Source: COE1 sp045579665
Lineage (GTDB): Bacteria > Bacillota > Clostridia > Lachnospirales > Lachnospiraceae
Direction of reading: 5' to 3'
DNA length: 56,347 bases
Assembly: GCA_045579665.1 (NCBI GenBank)
Contig: JAZNMO010000055.1
Location: 1-56,347 of the forward strand
Shown: in pieces, positions 39,970 through 48,834 of the stretch
Position numbering within the stretch: the first letter of the stretch is position 1
Layout of the letters: each line of letters begins with the position of its first letter
Position numbers and translations under genes: made by a program
Notes under the pieces: generated by a model
Seen by the model: the letters and a program-made list of their open reading frames with translations, nothing else
The model's database searches: none
What the model was told of the DNA's origin: nothing

Positions 39970-41467
39970 TTTGGGAACGACTTTCTCGGTAGTGGCAGCT
40001 ATTAATGCCGATGGAAAGGCAGAAGTTGTTGAAAACAGGGATGGTGATAGGACAACACCATCTGTCGTGATGTTTGAGGATGGTGCAGCAGTAGTAGGAG
40101 CACAAGCTAAGGAAAATAGTATAGTTGACCCACTTAATGTATGTCAGTTTGTAAAACGACAGATGGGACAAAAAGCTTTTTCTTTTGATGTGTCTATGAC
40201 GGAACGATATACAGCAGAAGAAATATCAGCTTTGATTCTTAAAAGATTGAAGGAAGATGCAGAGGCGGCAAGAGCTGATAAGGTTGAAGGTGTTGTGATT
40301 ACGGTGCCAGCATACTTTGATGATGCACAGAGAAATGCGACAAAGGATGCAGGAGAAATTGCAGGTTTGAATGTGCTTGGAATTATTAATGAGCCAACAG
40401 CTGCAGCGATAGCATATTGTCATGGACAGGCTAATTCGGATGGTAATGTTATGGTATTTGATTTAGGTGGAGGTACCTTTGATATTACGATTATGAAGCT
40501 TTCTGAGAATTTGGAAAAGGTAGATATTTTATCTACGACAGGAAACAGAAATCTTGGAGGGTTTGATTTTGATAATGTCATTATTTCAAAAGTAATGGAA
40601 GCGTTCGAAGATGAATATGGTATTGACCTAGAGGATGATGAACAGGCTTGTCAGGATTTGCGATTAAAAGCAGAAACGGCAAAGAAAGCATTATCAGCAC
40701 GCAACAAAACTAATATTTCTATAATATCAGGTGGAAAGTCATTAAAGGTAGAAATTACCAGAGAAGAATTCGATTCTTTGATAAGAGGACATATAGAGTC
40801 AGCTAAGGCGAGTATGGAAATCGCATTAGAAGAGGCGGGCTTACAGTGGCGCGATATATCTAAGGTGCTTTTGGTTGGAGGCTCGACAAGAGTTCCTGCT
40901 ATCAAAGAAATGATTCAAAAGGTGACTGGAATTGTTCCATCGCAGGAATTAAATCCTGATGAAGCGGTAGCAATTGGTGCAGCATATTATGCAGATATGA
41001 TAAAAGATAAGGCTGTAAATAGTGACTTCGCAAGTAATAAAAAGAAGATAAAGGTTACAGATGTGAATTCGCATTCGTTGGGAGTTATCACATATGATGG
41101 CGAAAAAAGAAGAGCTTCCTTTATCTTAGAAAAAAATACACCGTTGCCGGCATCTAATGAGGAAACGTTCTATACTCATTGCGATAACCAAACAGCTTTA
41201 CTGGTGGAAGTTGTAGAAGGTGAAGATGCGGACCCAGATTACGATACAATCATTGGTGAATGTCGTTTGGAAATTGCACCACATCCAGAGGGGGCACCTG
41301 TATCGGTAAAGATGGAGTATGATCTCAATGGATTTATACATGTCAGTGTATTTGATATGACAGATAATGTGAATCTAGGAGAGATGAAAATTGAAAGAAC
41401 ATCTAACCTTAGCGAGGAAGAGGTTAGAGAGAAGAGAATGTTAATCGATAAGATTGATATAGAATAA
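39953..41467 (+). CDS. Hsp70/DnaK-like chaperone lacking the alpha-helical lid
   Basis: This 504-residue protein has a full Hsp70 ATPase domain: GIDLGTTFSVVA, VITVPAYFDDAQRNAT, NEPTAAAIAY, VFDLGGGTFDIT, LLVGGSTRVPAI, then NPDEAVAIGAA. A substrate-binding beta domain follows (about 380-490), and the protein stops where the helical lid of DnaK would begin (DnaK has about 610-640 residues). The usual hydrophobic linker DVLLLDV is replaced by KIKVTDV, so allosteric coupling may differ. AAGGAGG stands 7 nt upstream. It is not a housekeeping dnaK, as there is no grpE or dnaJ here. Two J-like proteins follow in the same operon. Confidence 0.92.
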   Translation: MVIGIDLGTTFSVVAAINADGKAEVVENRDGDRTTPSVVMFEDGAAVVGAQAKENSIVDPLNVCQFVKRQMGQKAFSFDVSMTERYTAEEISALILKRLKEDAEAARADKVEGVVITVPAYFDDAQRNATKDAGEIAGLNVLGIINEPTAAAIAYCHGQANSDGNVMVFDLGGGTFDITIMKLSENLEKVDILSTTGNRNLGGFDFDNVIISKVMEAFEDEYGIDLEDDEQACQDLRLKAETAKKALSARNKTNISIISGGKSLKVEITREEFDSLIRGHIESAKASMEIALEEAGLQWRDISKVLLVGGSTRVPAIKEMIQKVTGIVPSQELNPDEAVAIGAAYYADMIKDKAVNSDFASNKKKIKVTDVNSHSLGVITYDGEKRRASFILEKNTPLPASNEETFYTHCDNQTALLVEVVEGEDADPDYDTIIGECRLEIAPHPEGAPVSVKMEYDLNGFIHVSVFDMTDNVNLGEMKIERTSNLSEEEVREKRMLIDKIDIE

Positions 41468-41482
41468 TTGGAGGTTTTAGAA

Positions 41483-42715
41483 ATGTATAACTATTATGAG
41501 GAACTTGGTATTAATCCGAAGTGGAGTAATGAGGATATAGGTAAGCATTTGTTTGAGCAAAAGAAGAAATGGATTAACAGACAAAATGCACCGGATATGA
41601 AAAAAAGACAACAAGCCGAAGCTAAAATTGCATTGATTGAAGAAGCGGCAAATATATTCAATGATAAGTTTAAGAGAAAAGAGTATGACGCTAAATTAGA
41701 GAAAGCTAGAAAAAGTGGAAAGGTTGAAAAACAGCAAGCGACTACACAATATGAAAAACAAGAATATGAGCAGAATACGTCAAATACTTCGGCTGAGAAT
41801 GAAATAATTGTCAGAGCAAAGAGGGTATATGATTTAGGCGATTCAGCTGCAACAATTAATTTCTGTAAAAAGGCAATTGCAGATGGATATTTTAATTCTG
41901 ATTTGTTTAACTACATGGCGTTAGCTTATTGGGAGGATGGTAATGTACGCATGGCAATTGATACATATAAGAAGGGAATACAGCAGTTTCCTGATGCTGC
42001 GATTTTATATGGTAATCTAGCATATGTGTATGCATGTAAAACGGATGATTCAGCAACTGCTTTAAGTTATATTAAAAAGGCATTGGAATTAAATTCTGAA
42101 TCTTCATTTTTTAAAGCGACAGAAATAAGATGTTTATTGTTGACTAAAAATGGTAGTAATGTATCTTTGGCAGATAGTAAGGTTGATGAGTATTTAGAAA
42201 ATAATCCGAATGACCAAGAGTATAGACAGGCGGTATCAGATGCTTATTTAGCATATGCGAACAGTTGGTTTCTACAAAGTGAAACAGGTGCTTCATATAT
42301 TATAAATGAGGACATTTATGAGTATATATTGATGGCAAGAAAACGTGCAGAAGAGATATATTCGACTGATTATAGAAAAGAGCAGGTAAAGAAAGTTGAA
42401 AAGTTAAATAAGAAAAAGTTTAATACATCTAATCTTTTGGGATTATTTATGACAGCATATATAGGTGGTTTCAGTAGTTTGGTATATGCAGATCTAGAAA
42501 TGTCAAAGATGCTGGGAGTGCTTATTGGAATAGTTGCTGCTGTTGCGTTTGTAGTGATTGTAAAATTTAGTTTTATTCCTAAGTGGAAATTGGACTATTA
42601 TAAAGCAATTGGAAAGAAAGATGTAGTTGGCTGGATATGTTGGATATTAGCATTACCGCTTAAATTTGTATGGTGGATAATTAAGTTTGCTTTCAATGTG
42701 TGGTTGTATTTTTGA
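41483..42715 (+). CDS. J-like/TPR protein with C-terminal membrane helices
   Basis: This 410-residue protein begins with a J-domain-like helical unit (MYNYYEELGINPKWSNEDIGKHLFEQKKKW... to about residue 75) that has the start and the terminal KRKEYDAKL helix of J domains but no HPD tripeptide; NAPD sits near that place. Three TPR-like repeats follow (about 105-225). Two hydrophobic hairpins near 325-375 and a Trp/Phe-rich amphipathic tail end the protein. GGAGG lies 8 nt before the ATG at 41483. It probably ties the adjacent Hsp70 to the membrane, but without HPD it may not stimulate ATPase activity. Confidence 0.8.
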   Translation: MYNYYEELGINPKWSNEDIGKHLFEQKKKWINRQNAPDMKKRQQAEAKIALIEEAANIFNDKFKRKEYDAKLEKARKSGKVEKQQATTQYEKQEYEQNTSNTSAENEIIVRAKRVYDLGDSAATINFCKKAIADGYFNSDLFNYMALAYWEDGNVRMAIDTYKKGIQQFPDAAILYGNLAYVYACKTDDSATALSYIKKALELNSESSFFKATEIRCLLLTKNGSNVSLADSKVDEYLENNPNDQEYRQAVSDAYLAYANSWFLQSETGASYIINEDIYEYILMARKRAEEIYSTDYRKEQVKKVEKLNKKKFNTSNLLGLFMTAYIGGFSSLVYADLEMSKMLGVLIGIVAAVAFVVIVKFSFIPKWKLDYYKAIGKKDVVGWICWILALPLKFVWWIIKFAFNVWLYF

Positions 42716-42754
42716 TGATTATGAGAAATCAATATTTTTGGGAGGAACCATATC

Positions 42755-45139
42755 GTGTTAAAACACAAAGTCCTAACAGAATTAGAGTTACAAAACTATG
42801 CTAATGCATATGCATTAGTATATGAAGCGCAGAAAACAAATCCTAATAGTGCAGAGTTATTTGCACTATTGGGATATATAGAAACTACGCTTGAACATGA
42901 TGAAAAGGCATATGAGTATTATAATCGTGCCTATGAATGTGATGATAGTAATATAGATGCAATTGCAGGCTTACTGAGATGTTCGGTAGGTCTGAATTGT
43001 TGTGTAGAAAAGGAAGAATTATTACAGAAAATCAAATCGTGTCAGGAAGAAAATGCATATTTGGCTCGATGTGCCTATTATTACGAGAAACATGATTTGA
43101 AGAAAGCTTATCAGGAAATGCAGAGGGCGTATCAGCTTTATCCTGCTTCCGTATATGTTGTTGAAGTATTACTAGATTCAATGATAAAGAACGGAATGCC
43201 TAAAGAAGAGATTCTAAGTTTGATAAAAAAAGCAAAGAAACTAAAGAAGTATGAGAAGATTTGGGCGCTTGAAATAAAATACTTATATAAGGAAGAGATG
43301 AAGGAAGAGTGTTTGAAAGCTTGCAAGAAATGTATGATTCAATTTCCTAATTCTGATATTGCACAATTGGCACGTAACATAACGAATAAAATTAAGAATC
43401 CAGAGATGTATTCTGGTTCAACACCAGAAAAAAAGCAGGAGCAGTATAGAACAGCAGGAACAGAAGAAAAGAGTCAATATAAGACTACACAGAGAAGTGA
43501 AAATACAGTAGAACAATCCATGCAGGAGCTTAATGCGATGATTGGTCTGGATAGTGTTAAAAGAGAGATTGAGAGAATTCGACGTAAAATAGAGTATGAT
43601 AAGCTGCGACGTGAAAAGCTAGGGATTGAAGAAGAGAAAAAAGATAGTTATCATTTTGTTTTTCTTGGAAATCCGGGAACGGGAAAAACAACTGTTGCCA
43701 GATTGTTGGCGGAGATATTTTATAGCTTTGGACTTTTAGAAAAAGGACAACTGATAGAGGTAGATAGAGGAGATTTGGTAGGCGCATTCCAGGGACATAC
43801 TGCACAGCGAACAAAGAAAGTAATAGATGATGCAATGGGTGGTGTCTTGTTTGTTGATGAAGCATATGCCTTGGTGAATGGAGAAAATGATGATTTTGGA
43901 AAAGAAGCGATAGATACCCTTGTGAAAGCAGTAGAAGATTATCGGGATAAATTTATTGTAATACTGGCAGGCTATAAGCAGGAAATGCATGATTTGCTTA
44001 AAGCAAACGTTGGTTTAGAAAGTAGATTTACAAAGGTGATAGAATTTCCCGATTACAGTGAGGATGAGTTGCTTGAGATAGCAAAAAAGATGGCAAAAGA
44101 GCAGCATTATCGATTTAGCGAAGAGGGAGAAATTGCTTTTCGAGAGATGATAAGTAGAAAAAAAGTGAATAAAAAGTTTGGTAATGCCAGAGCAGTTCGT
44201 AATCTGATGAATGATGCTTTTGCGGAAAAGGCATTTAATTATGGAAATGATGAATTAAGCGAGGAATATATGACCATTTTAACGCCAAAGGATTTTGGAA
44301 TTGATATGAAATGTAGTCCTAAGGAACGTTCGAAGAAGGCAATGGAGAAGCTGGACAACCTGATAGGTTTGAATGAAGTAAAAAAAGAAATTCGTACGAC
44401 ATTGAATGTTATCAGTTATATGAAGAAAGAACAGCAACAGGAAAAGAAGGTAAATACATCATTGCCATTTAATATGCATCTTTGTTTTACAGGTAATCCA
44501 GGAACTGGAAAGACAACAGTAGCCCGCATTTATGCTGAGGTTTTGGCAGGAATTGGGGTTTTAAAGACAGGAGAGATTCTAGAGGTTTCTCGAGGTGATC
44601 TTGTAGGAAGATATTCTGGTGAAACGGCAATAAAAACAGCAGAGGTATGTGAAAAAGCATATGGCGGTGTTTTATTTATTGACGAGGCTTATTCTTTGGT
44701 AAATGGGGAACAGGATTCGTTTGGACTTGAAGCAGTTTCGACTTTGATACAGGAGATGGAAAATAATAGAGACAAGCTAGTTGTTATTTTCGCTGGTTAT
44801 TCCAAGGAAATGGACGAATTTATGGATAGTAATTCTGGAATTAAAAGTAGGATAGGAAGAACAATTGAGTTCGAGGACTATAATGCGGAGGAATTGATTC
44901 GGATTTTCTATAACTGTGTGGAAGAAAAAAAGATATCTTTGACAGATGAAGCGAAATTGGTTGTAAACAGTCAGATTGAAGAGATGTACAGAACCAGAGA
45001 TAAGAGATTTGGTAATGCGAGAGAGATGCGTACCTTATGCGAGAATTCGTGGAAGAATATGGTGAATAGAGTGGAAGCATATGAACTTTTGGGAGAGGAC
45101 AGAAAGGTAATACTCCCAGAAGATATAAGCATCCAGTAG
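42755..45139 (+). CDS. TPR protein with two CbbX/EccA-type AAA+ domains
   Basis: This 794-residue protein has an N-terminal TPR-like superhelix (about 1-215), a Gln/Ser/Glu linker, and two consecutive CbbX-type AAA+ modules. Walker A GNPGTGKTT occurs at 305-313 and 580-588. Walker B strands are VLFVDEAYAL and VLFIDEAYSL, each with an RGDLVG pore-type loop before it. Sensor/arginine regions are LESRFTKV and IKSRIGRT. The TPR-plus-AAA layout recalls EccA of type VII secretion and sporulation protein SpoVK, but here the AAA domain is duplicated and no T7SS gene is near. Start is GTG with GGGAGG upstream. It is probably a hexameric remodelling ATPase. Confidence 0.9.
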   Translation: MLKHKVLTELELQNYANAYALVYEAQKTNPNSAELFALLGYIETTLEHDEKAYEYYNRAYECDDSNIDAIAGLLRCSVGLNCCVEKEELLQKIKSCQEENAYLARCAYYYEKHDLKKAYQEMQRAYQLYPASVYVVEVLLDSMIKNGMPKEEILSLIKKAKKLKKYEKIWALEIKYLYKEEMKEECLKACKKCMIQFPNSDIAQLARNITNKIKNPEMYSGSTPEKKQEQYRTAGTEEKSQYKTTQRSENTVEQSMQELNAMIGLDSVKREIERIRRKIEYDKLRREKLGIEEEKKDSYHFVFLGNPGTGKTTVARLLAEIFYSFGLLEKGQLIEVDRGDLVGAFQGHTAQRTKKVIDDAMGGVLFVDEAYALVNGENDDFGKEAIDTLVKAVEDYRDKFIVILAGYKQEMHDLLKANVGLESRFTKVIEFPDYSEDELLEIAKKMAKEQHYRFSEEGEIAFREMISRKKVNKKFGNARAVRNLMNDAFAEKAFNYGNDELSEEYMTILTPKDFGIDMKCSPKERSKKAMEKLDNLIGLNEVKKEIRTTLNVISYMKKEQQQEKKVNTSLPFNMHLCFTGNPGTGKTTVARIYAEVLAGIGVLKTGEILEVSRGDLVGRYSGETAIKTAEVCEKAYGGVLFIDEAYSLVNGEQDSFGLEAVSTLIQEMENNRDKLVVIFAGYSKEMDEFMDSNSGIKSRIGRTIEFEDYNAEELIRIFYNCVEEKKISLTDEAKLVVNSQIEEMYRTRDKRFGNAREMRTLCENSWKNMVNRVEAYELLGEDRKVILPEDISIQ

Positions 45140-45161
45140 TGATGATGGGAGCAATTAGCGT

Positions 45162-47987
45162 ATGATAAGTTATGAGCAGTTTGGAATAACAAAAGAGATG
45201 ACAAGAGAAGAGGGGCTGGAACATCTAGGAAAATTCAAGAAAAAGCTGATTGTAAGAATGAATTCGGCTGATGTTAATAAACGTAGAATGGCTGAAGATC
45301 AAAATAAGATAATTGGCTTTTTGATGAATATGCTAAGTTTGCCACTTGATAATTGCTTTAAGGCATGGCATATTGTGGAGGCCATAGAAGTATTGCTTGC
45401 AGATAATAAAACAGAAGTACAGATAGAAGAGTTTCTTCGGTGCCCATTGAAAGCAAATCCAGAGGAAGTTGTGGGGATGTATACTTATCTTACTAATAAG
45501 AAACGTAAAATTAGTAAAGTATGGGTATATTATGCGGCGATGCTTGGCTTAGTGAAAACAGAAGTATATACACTTGCTATCATGTACTGTATGGAAGAAA
45601 GAAATGTAGAAGACGTTATACTGTGGAATTATAAGGCGATGGAACAGCATGTGTTAACGGCAGAGGGTTTACAGCTATATGCACAATTTCTAAAGCGTGT
45701 ATGGAGTGAAGAGGAGGCAATATACGAAATAGAAGAAGCTGTAAAACGTTGTGGCAATGCAGCTTTGATTTATGCGGTAGGAGAACTGTATGAAAGTGGC
45801 AAAGAATTTCCCAGAGACTTGAAAAAGGCATTAGATTTTTATGAAGAAGCAAAGAATAAGGGATATTCTGCTGCGGAAACAAAGATAAATAAACTAACTT
45901 ACAATCCTTCGGCATATGACTATTCTAAGTTAAATACTAAGAAAAATAGTGATAAAGAGCAAAAAAACAAGAAATTTTATATAGGGCTTGGGATTTTTGT
46001 AGTGATAGTAGGAATATTATTCATGAAAGATAAGGATGGTGTAGGACTAAGTACAGAGGTGGCTGATGAAATAGAAGAAAGCTTTGTGGTAGAGGAGCAA
46101 TTGACACAGAACGAGCCTGTAGAGAAGAATTATTATCCTATTTCAGAGTTATGGACCAATTGTAGTCAAGAGGAACCATATCGTGCCAGAACTTATATGG
46201 ATACAACTGGTACTGCATATACATATAATTCCAATTGTGGTGTTTTAAACGTTGGGAATTATTTGATTTTCTCGAGGGAGGAAGGTTTTAACTATCTTAG
46301 TGGAACGGTTGCGGTTAAAAATGATAGTAGCGACATGCAAAGGGTTAAGCTTTGTATATACGAAAAAACAGGAAATTATGGAGAGTGGATTCTGACATAT
46401 GAAACAGAAGAGTTTTCGAAGTATACAGAGCCATTTGCAATTGATTATCAGATGTTAACATCGGAGGTTAAGTTAGAGATAAAATGCGTAGATGATACGC
46501 AGTATAGTGGTGATTTTCATGTGCTTTTGATTGATTTTGAGGTACGCAAGGAATGGAAAGAGACATTTAGTCAGGAGAGAACTTTCAAAAAGACAGAAGA
46601 GCTTGTTGCGATACAAAAGGTGGAAGCGAATGGGTTACAAGCACCTTCAAATGCAAAGGATACGATAGGTAATATTTATTATACTTCAAATGTAAAGCAA
46701 CTTATAGCAGATAAGGATGTGAATGGATATGCAGAATATTATTTAGGTGGGCAGTATAGTAAATTTGTAGGAGCATTTGTGCCGCAAGTGGATTCATCCA
46801 CTGTAAGACGAGGCGTTTTCCAAATTTTTGTTTATGACGATGAGTGGTATCAGATTTATGAATCGGATGAGATTAGCAGGATGACTACGCCAGTAGAATT
46901 TGAAGTAAATATTGAAGGAGCAAAGTGGATACGATTAGTCTATAAAAGAACAGATGATGAATGGAATGATGGTGTAGGAAATCTTTTGTTGACGGATTGT
47001 GTGTTCTGCACAGATGAATCCTATGAGGAGTTAATGCAAGAACGTGCTTGGGGCGAAGAGAGCTCTAAAAATATAGTTGTAGAAAATCAAAGGCTATGCG
47101 ATGCAACTATTTTACAGTGCTTGAATTATAATAAAGTGCAAAATGTAGAGAAAGATACAATGGGATATACCTATACTGGCGAGAATGTTTACACGCTTGC
47201 GTCTGATGTTTTTGACAATGGTTTTGTGGAATATTATTTAGGTGGTAGTTACCAGTATGTATCAGGAGTTGTGGCAGTAAACAATGGTAATGCAATAAAT
47301 CGTACAGGAAAGTTCCAAATATTTACTAAAAACAATGCAGATGATGAGTGGAAGAGTGTTTATGAAACAAGAGAGTTTAAGAGGGCATTCATACCTGAAG
47401 CATTTTGCGTTGATGTATCGGAGGCGGTATGGATTAGATTTCAGTATACTGTAACATCTGGTAGTTTGATTAATGCTGTAGAGGGAAAGATAATCCTTTC
47501 GGATATTGAATGGGGAAATGAGATTAGAACATTAGATATTCCCAAGATTGAGATGGCAGAAAAGGAAAAACTTTCAAAGATGGTAATCCCTGAGAGTACA
47601 GGATTCACTGTGGAAGCAGAAGCGCAAAAGGATTTTGCAGGCAATAAATATATGGGAAGTAATATATGTACACTATATGCGAATCAAAAGGATGAGGGGA
47701 TTGTGTACTGTTATACGGATTGCAATTACGATATGATATCAGGAAAATTTGTACGAAAGGATGATTGCTATGGCAACTGTAGCAGTTCATTGCGCATTGA
47801 TGTAAAACGCAATGGCGAGTGGATAACTGTATATACATCACCGTTGGTAGGTAATAATGATGAACCGATTGAATTTTCAGCAAATATTGAAGATGCGCAA
47901 TGGGTCAGAATAGTACATCAATCAGTAAGTAGTAGTATATTGGTAAATCTGTCGGATGGTATTTTGATTGATACAGAATTTTATTAA
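45162..47987 (+). CDS. J-like/Sel1 single-pass membrane protein with four NPCBM-like outer domains
   Basis: This 941-residue protein has a divergent J-like N terminus (MISYEQFGITKEMTREEGL..., similar to the start of the 41483 protein, again without HPD), a helical/Sel1-like cytoplasmic part with YAVGELYESGKEFPRDLKKALDFYEEAKNKGY near 205-237, and one membrane helix (about 272-289). Four beta-sandwich repeats of about 130-150 residues fill the rest. The repeats share GNxY...VNGYAEYYLGGQYSKFVGAFV-like and WIRLVYK-like blocks and resemble NPCBM carbohydrate-binding domains. The protein spans the membrane, linking the cytoplasmic chaperone set to an outside ligand. It is the last gene of the operon. 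Confidence 0.78.
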   Translation: MISYEQFGITKEMTREEGLEHLGKFKKKLIVRMNSADVNKRRMAEDQNKIIGFLMNMLSLPLDNCFKAWHIVEAIEVLLADNKTEVQIEEFLRCPLKANPEEVVGMYTYLTNKKRKISKVWVYYAAMLGLVKTEVYTLAIMYCMEERNVEDVILWNYKAMEQHVLTAEGLQLYAQFLKRVWSEEEAIYEIEEAVKRCGNAALIYAVGELYESGKEFPRDLKKALDFYEEAKNKGYSAAETKINKLTYNPSAYDYSKLNTKKNSDKEQKNKKFYIGLGIFVVIVGILFMKDKDGVGLSTEVADEIEESFVVEEQLTQNEPVEKNYYPISELWTNCSQEEPYRARTYMDTTGTAYTYNSNCGVLNVGNYLIFSREEGFNYLSGTVAVKNDSSDMQRVKLCIYEKTGNYGEWILTYETEEFSKYTEPFAIDYQMLTSEVKLEIKCVDDTQYSGDFHVLLIDFEVRKEWKETFSQERTFKKTEELVAIQKVEANGLQAPSNAKDTIGNIYYTSNVKQLIADKDVNGYAEYYLGGQYSKFVGAFVPQVDSSTVRRGVFQIFVYDDEWYQIYESDEISRMTTPVEFEVNIEGAKWIRLVYKRTDDEWNDGVGNLLLTDCVFCTDESYEELMQERAWGEESSKNIVVENQRLCDATILQCLNYNKVQNVEKDTMGYTYTGENVYTLASDVFDNGFVEYYLGGSYQYVSGVVAVNNGNAINRTGKFQIFTKNNADDEWKSVYETREFKRAFIPEAFCVDVSEAVWIRFQYTVTSGSLINAVEGKIILSDIEWGNEIRTLDIPKIEMAEKEKLSKMVIPESTGFTVEAEAQKDFAGNKYMGSNICTLYANQKDEGIVYCYTDCNYDMISGKFVRKDDCYGNCSSSLRIDVKRNGEWITVYTSPLVGNNDEPIEFSANIEDAQWVRIVHQSVSSSILVNLSDGILIDTEFY

Positions 47988-48036
47988 TTGGATAATGTCT
48001 AAAGAGGTGATTCTTAGTCTAATCAAAATACAAAGA

Positions 48037-48158
48037 AACTTTAGAAAAAGCGGAAAATGATATGGTTAACATAATGAAATGTAAAAAACACGTGTGGACA
48101 TTCTGTGCTGTCTATGATACCTTCAAAGAGAACGATTCGTGTGCACATTTCTAAAGTT
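48037..48158. repeat. 11-bp inverted repeats enclosing 100 bp
   Basis: AACTTTAGAAA (48037-48047) and its exact complement TTTCTAAAGTT (48148-48158) flank a segment with two related words, CGTGTGGACATT and CGTGTGCACATT. No T-run follows, and no gene fits in the 198-bp gap. It may be a small mobile-element relic or a regulatory structure. Confidence 0.4.
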
Positions 48159-48185
48159 CAAATCTAGTATCTAGGAAGGTAATCT

Positions 48186-48791
48186 ATGACCAAAGAAGTA
48201 GACAAGTCATCTCCAGCCTTTTTGCAGGATAAGCTGTGGGATGAAATTACAAAATCTATTGCAGATCGAATGCCAAACCAGTTGTTTCTGCTGTTTAAGG
48301 AGGCGTTTGGGAAGGAGTATCCGAAGGGGACTGCGATAAGAATTCAGAAGTATTCACTGGAGGATATCAGAGAAAAGCATTTGACGATGTTTATACCATT
48401 TAAGCTCTTAAGCTTTCGTCCGAGAGTATATTCCAAGAAGAATCCGATACGTGAAAACGAATTGACAGAGTATGTGAAAAGACTTATATTAATCTTAGAA
48501 GAAGAGTACGAAGCAGGGAATATTTCAAACCTGGAGTACAAGGATTATGTGAAGTTTATTAACCTGGCGGCAGAACGTGTATTTCATGCACAGCAACACT
48601 ATGCAGAGGAGGTATTCGAAGTGACGAAATCAGTATTGGAATTACCAAGCGATATTTATCGTAAGGCTGAGATGGCGGAGAAGCTCCGGCAGGAGTTGGA
48701 TGCAACAAAGGAAGAGTTTTCACAACGAGAAGAAGAGTTTAAGCGGAGAATCGCTCAGTTGGAAGCCCAGTTAAAGACAAGAGAAGAATAA
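48186..48791 (+). CDS. Rpn-type PD-(D/E)xK family protein, internally deleted
   Basis: This 201-residue protein has the start (SPAFLQDKLWDEITKSIADRMPNQLFLLFKEAFGKEYPKGT) and the end (IQKYSLEDIREKHLTMFIPFKLL through a coiled-coil tail) of a recombination-promoting-nuclease/transposase-like family common in Lachnospiraceae. As I remember the family, about 100 residues holding the nuclease core belong between GKEYPKGT and IQKYS. They are absent here without a frameshift, so the protein should be catalytically dead. The C-terminal 40 residues are a strong coiled coil. It is probably a decaying accessory gene, unrelated to the upstream operon. Confidence 0.65.
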   Translation: MTKEVDKSSPAFLQDKLWDEITKSIADRMPNQLFLLFKEAFGKEYPKGTAIRIQKYSLEDIREKHLTMFIPFKLLSFRPRVYSKKNPIRENELTEYVKRLILILEEEYEAGNISNLEYKDYVKFINLAAERVFHAQQHYAEEVFEVTKSVLELPSDIYRKAEMAEKLRQELDATKEEFSQREEEFKRRIAQLEAQLKTREE

Positions 48792-48803
48792 TGTGATTAG
48801 AGG

Positions 48804-48834
48804 AAGCCTTAGGTTTGATGAATGCCTAAGGCTT
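48804..48834. terminator. Bidirectional terminator between convergent genes
   Basis: AAGCCTTAGG/CCTAAGGCTT stem with an 11-nt loop. It overlaps the stop codon of the minus-strand AP2 gene. Confidence 0.75.

Noticed and set aside
39953..41467. Housekeeping dnaK
   Set aside because: The lid is missing, the linker is altered, and grpE, dnaJ and hrcA are absent from the surroundings.
42755..45139. Type VII secretion EccA component
   Set aside because: TPR plus CbbX AAA+ fits, but no EssC/EccC ATPase, WXG100 protein or other secretion gene is present, and the ATPase module is doubled.
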